Assembly: GCF_003945595.2 (NCBI RefSeq)
Contig: NW_024104129.1
Coordinates: 1,550,001-1,614,000 of the forward strand
Direction: 5' to 3'
Source: Pipra filicauda
Lineage: Eukaryota; Chordata; Aves; Passeriformes; Pipridae
Length of the DNA: 64,000 bases
Shown here: piece after piece, positions 60,680 to 64,000 of the stretch
How the letters are laid out: every line of letters starts with the position of its first letter
Position numbering within the stretch: the stretch's first letter is position 1
The notes under the pieces: model-generated
Seen by the model: the letters and a program-made list of their open reading frames with translations, nothing else
Told to the model about the DNA's origin: nothing
Database searches by the model: none
Position numbers and translations under genes: made by a program

Positions 60680-61615
60680 TACTAGGATACCAGGAAGATC
60701 CCCAGAGAGGCCAAAGTTTGCCCTCCTGAGGCAGAGTAACAATATTGCTATGTGCAATCCTCACTGCTCTAAAGATCTCAGTCGCCATCACTTTGTGGTC
60801 ACTGCAGCCCAAGCTGCCACCAGGTTTCACATTCCCCACCAGCCCCTCCTTGTTGGTGAGAATGAGATCCAGCATAGCACCTCTTCTCATTGTCTCCTTT
60901 CTCACTTGGAGAAACAAGTTGTCACCAACACATTCCAGGATCCTCTTGGATTACTTGTGCCCTGCTATGTTGTCCCTCCAACAGATATCAGAGGGTGAAG
61001 TCCCCCATGAGGACCAGGGCTTATGCGTGTGGGGCCGCTCCATTTACAGAGGCCCTCATCCCCTCAGTGTTCCTGGCTGGGCAGCCTGTAACAGACCCCA
61101 CTGTAATATCACGTGACCCTGCCCACCCTTTAATCCTGATCCATAAGCTCCCTGTTGGGTCCTCATTCATCCCCAGGAGGAGTTCTGTGCACTCCAGCTG
61201 GCCATCAACATAGAGGTCAACACTGTCCCCTTGTCTCTCCTGCCTGTCCTTCCTGAAGAGCCTGTGATTCTCCATTCCTACCCTGTAGTCACAGCAGCCA
61301 TCTTACCACATCTCTGTGAGGCCAATAAGATCATAACCTTGCAGGTGAGCACAGGCACCTAACTCCTCCTGTTTATTCCCCATGCTGTGTGCATTTGCAT
61401 AGAGGCATTTAAGTGTGGGCCCTAGTGAAGCTGACTTACTGTCTGGAGTGGCTGGAATTCCTTTATGGTGCTCTTCAGGTGCTCTCTTACTCACCTGCCC
61501 ACCCTCTTCAGGTTCTGGGCACCTCTTGCTAGCACTGGCATTAAACTGATATGAGTGGGATGGATCGAGTTTCACTCCTCTGGCAACCTTAGTTTAAAGC
61601 CCTCGTCACCAGCTT
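60680..61615 (-). mobile_element. CR1 LINE ORF2 endonuclease-region fragment
   Basis: Unlike the other copies, this minus-strand fragment covers the 5' part of CR1 ORF2. Three frames, separated by frameshifts, together outline an APE-like endonuclease. The first, 61303-61575, has LKCLYANAHSMGNKQEEL and YDLIGLTEMW. The second, 61021-61275, has NHRLFRKDRQERQGDSVD, then LYVDGQLECTELLLG and SLWIRIKGW. The third, 60642-60917, has AMLDLILTNKEGLVGNVK and GGSLGCSDHK. The SDH triad of APE-type endonucleases is visible in the last. A central part that normally holds a GDFN-type motif appears deleted. The 3' half (RT and UTR) is absent at 60680, so the element was cut after insertion or rearranged. It is not functional. 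Confidence 0.92.
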
Positions 61616-64000
61616 GGAAAGCCTATGACTGAAGATGCCTCAGATAATAGCAGAAGATAACAAGAGGAGGATAATAGCAATGTGAATAAAAAAGGTAACA
61701 CTCTCATAAATAAGTAGAGAGTTCATATCCCCAGACTGTTAATATGACTTTACATATAGGTTATAGTATCTTTGGTCTGGAGAGCTGGCTGTAGGGCTTT
61801 TCAACCTTAAATTGCAATTTTTGTGGCAGATGTGATTTTGTCACACCATGCTATTTTAACATGGCCCACTGGATTCATGGAATTGACTTGCTTTGAAGGC
61901 TGGGCATATCACAATATTTCATAGCATAAGACTTAAGAAATTACAGTACTCATTTAAACTCTATTTTTTTCATATAGCAGACAAGCACTAGTAGTCTGTA
62001 TATTCATTCTTTTTCTCAGCTGCACAATTTCCTAAGGACCTTGGGGTATTATCTATTGTAACTCTCAAAGCTCTTTCTTAGTCAATATTCAGGAAACCAG
62101 TTACTCCTTCCATTTCTTCATTTTTTGCTATAGTACCTGATTTCTTATACTCATTTGTTTGTATTTAATTGCTGATTTCTGCAAATGCTCCACGAATAAT
62201 TTGTCTCATCTCCCCTAGAGCTGTTAATTACAGTTACCCCTTCATACAATTTCTAAATTAATTGCAGCACATTTGCTAATTGTTTCTATGTCAATGGTTA
62301 CATGTTTAGTTTCAGCAACTGCTATGTCTTTCTCAAATACCTAACAAATTCAAAATACATGCATCTAAGTGTGTGTTTTCCCAAACGTGGCATTATTATT
62401 AACTCAATTCTTTCACGCTGATGTAACTCTACCTCAAGGATGGCATATTAGCCTAGGGGAGCTGCTTTGGCTCTCAGCTGTTCATTCTCTGGAATATTTA
62501 TGATTATTCAATAGGGCACTTTTCTCCTAGTACTGTTTCTTAACAATTTTTCATAGCCTCAACATTGTTTAGTAACAATTCCTTTTTGTTTTCCACTCTT
62601 TTTCTGTGCATTCATTTTTGCGATAACGTTAACAACTGTGCAAAAAACTATAAAAGTCTGTCACTCCCATGTAGAGACCAGAAGGAGTAAACATCTGTTC
62701 TTGCCATCTCTACAAGTGCTGAATTTTCCTGGATCATTGTTTTCAGTATTTATTTGTTGCTGCACTTTGCTTTAAACTCAGATCTTTCACTGAGCTTTTA
62801 TGGTTGGCCACATTTTGTCTCTGGCATTCTGCTTTATTCAAACACCTGTATTTTCTTTCAAAAGGTGCTCTGAGTGACACTAAATGCCTACAGCCTCTTT
62901 CTCCTCAATAGCTCTGTGAATAGCTTACATCTTTTAAGCCTGTCATCCTGATTACCACGTTTTTGCCACATAACATCTGAGACAAAGCTGATCAATAGAA
63001 TAATGGTTACTGCCCTGCAGTCTGTGAGGAGGATTTGCAGCTTGGCCTCCATAAGGTTGTCATCATCAATAGCGAGGGAATGGTTGCACGGCTATTTGCA
63101 GCAGTTCTCAACATGTGTTAATTAAATCTGTAATAGGTTGCTAGGCAGTCAGATTTACAGTCCTCCTGGACAGTGCTCATGTAGCAGTTCAAAATATTGT
63201 AATTAAATTGGGGTGCAATGACTAACACACATATACAAATTTAACATGGTTTCACATTTTCTTTTTAGGTTAAGTAAGCCCTTTGAATGCAAAACTACTG
63301 TTCCAAAATCCTCCCTTATCTTATTCTGTGTATTTGTATTTGGCATTTGGCAATCACGTTTCAAGGGGCAGAACCCAAAAATCTATTCCTATATCAGTCA
63401 TCCTGTGAAACAATTACATTGGAATTACAATTTTCAGGATAGACCTTAAACAACAGTAACTTTAAAGAAAAAAAGAATGCAACAAAATTGTTTCACACAG
63501 TTTTATTGAAAAAAATATCAATTAAACACCCTGATTCAGAAATTGCTATAAATATAGTTTGGAATAGACTCAGAAGAGGAGATTTCTATGATTGCATTTT
63601 AGAAAAAGCCTTTAACTCCTTTGGCTGCATCTAAATTGTTATTTATGAATGTATTTTGTTATCACTTCTCTCTGAGAGAGAATTTTTATTTTTTAAAATA
63701 CTGATATTTGGCTAAGTCTATGCCAAGACCTGTGTTTTATGACTACCTGCCAAACTATAAACATGAATCATAAGGAACAGAAAACTTCAGAAGTAACCGA
63801 ATGTGGTAAGTAGAAGCACTAAGAAACAGTGGTTGGATGGAGTGTTTGAGACAGAGTTCAGGTTATCAGTAGCCCTTTATCTGAAAAGCCTTTGCACATG
63901 CTCTAGTAAGTGAGTGACATGTGTTTGGGTGGAGGAAGATCCAGCTCCAGGAATCAGCTCATGAATGGCTGTCATGCATTTATTGTTCTGTGGTTGGATA
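61616..64000. other. Unique sequence, possible conserved noncoding blocks
   Basis: No gene or transposable element is recognised. Two blocks look compositionally distinct. One is 62160-62330, with TTAATTACAG and TAAATTAATTGCAG motifs. The other is 62985-63210, which is GC-balanced with TTAATTAAAT and a GTTGCTAGGCAG motif resembling an RFX half-site. These are candidates for regulatory DNA only. The 67-codon plus frame at 63246-63449 has no recognisable domain. Confidence 0.4.

Noticed and set aside
58660..61615. Possible twin-primed single CR1 (inverted 5' part plus 3' part)
   Set aside because: The endonuclease fragment lies downstream of the 3' end of the plus-strand CR1 and 1.3 kb away. 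Twin priming would put the inverted 5' part directly upstream.
1..64000. CRISPR arrays, prokaryotic operons, phage or plasmid modules
   Set aside because: The sequence is vertebrate in character (CR1 LINEs, LTR, microsatellites). No regularly spaced repeats or bacterial gene organisation are present.

Overview
The window looks like a gene-poor stretch of a bird nuclear genome. It is AT-rich and has no operons, no dense coding and no recognisable RNA gene. I could not identify a functional host protein-coding gene with confidence. What can be named is almost all retrotransposon-derived. Nine CR1 LINE fragments carry typical avian CR1 landmarks, including endonuclease and reverse-transcriptase remnants and the characteristic 3' end. 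One fragment resembles a long terminal repeat of an avian endogenous retrovirus. The window suits a long intergenic region or a very large intron; nothing seen here separates the two.

Layout. From 1 to 4.6 kb there is an LTR-like fragment (570-1185), a long reverse-strand CR1 with a visible RT catalytic box (2703-3675), a purine-rich block of unknown origin, and a relic resembling an ancient amniote MIR-type SINE. From 4.6 to 26.6 kb and again from 27 to 39 kb the sequence is mostly unique, with short microsatellites, a few hairpins, a second MIR-like relic near 30.3 kb, one degraded CR1, and two exon-like open stretches I could not identify. From 39.4 to 61.6 kb transposable elements are dense: seven CR1 fragments, a GAAA-type minisatellite, and two insertions of a different LINE.

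The most informative signal is that second LINE. At 41155-41633 lies a 5'-truncated reverse-strand copy. It has an uninterrupted C-terminal reading frame ending in a C2HC zinc-finger-like motif, a very short 3' UTR, a trinucleotide tail and a 10-bp target-site duplication. At 46820-46898 a 79-bp remnant of the same 3' end sits between 11-bp target-site duplications. The short 3' UTR and trinucleotide tail fit the RTE clade. An AviRTE-like identity is possible but could not be checked here.

The final 2.4 kb and a block near 25.2-25.5 kb look like unique sequence with clustered homeodomain-type AT motifs, and are candidates for conserved noncoding DNA. No undescribed multi-gene system is visible.
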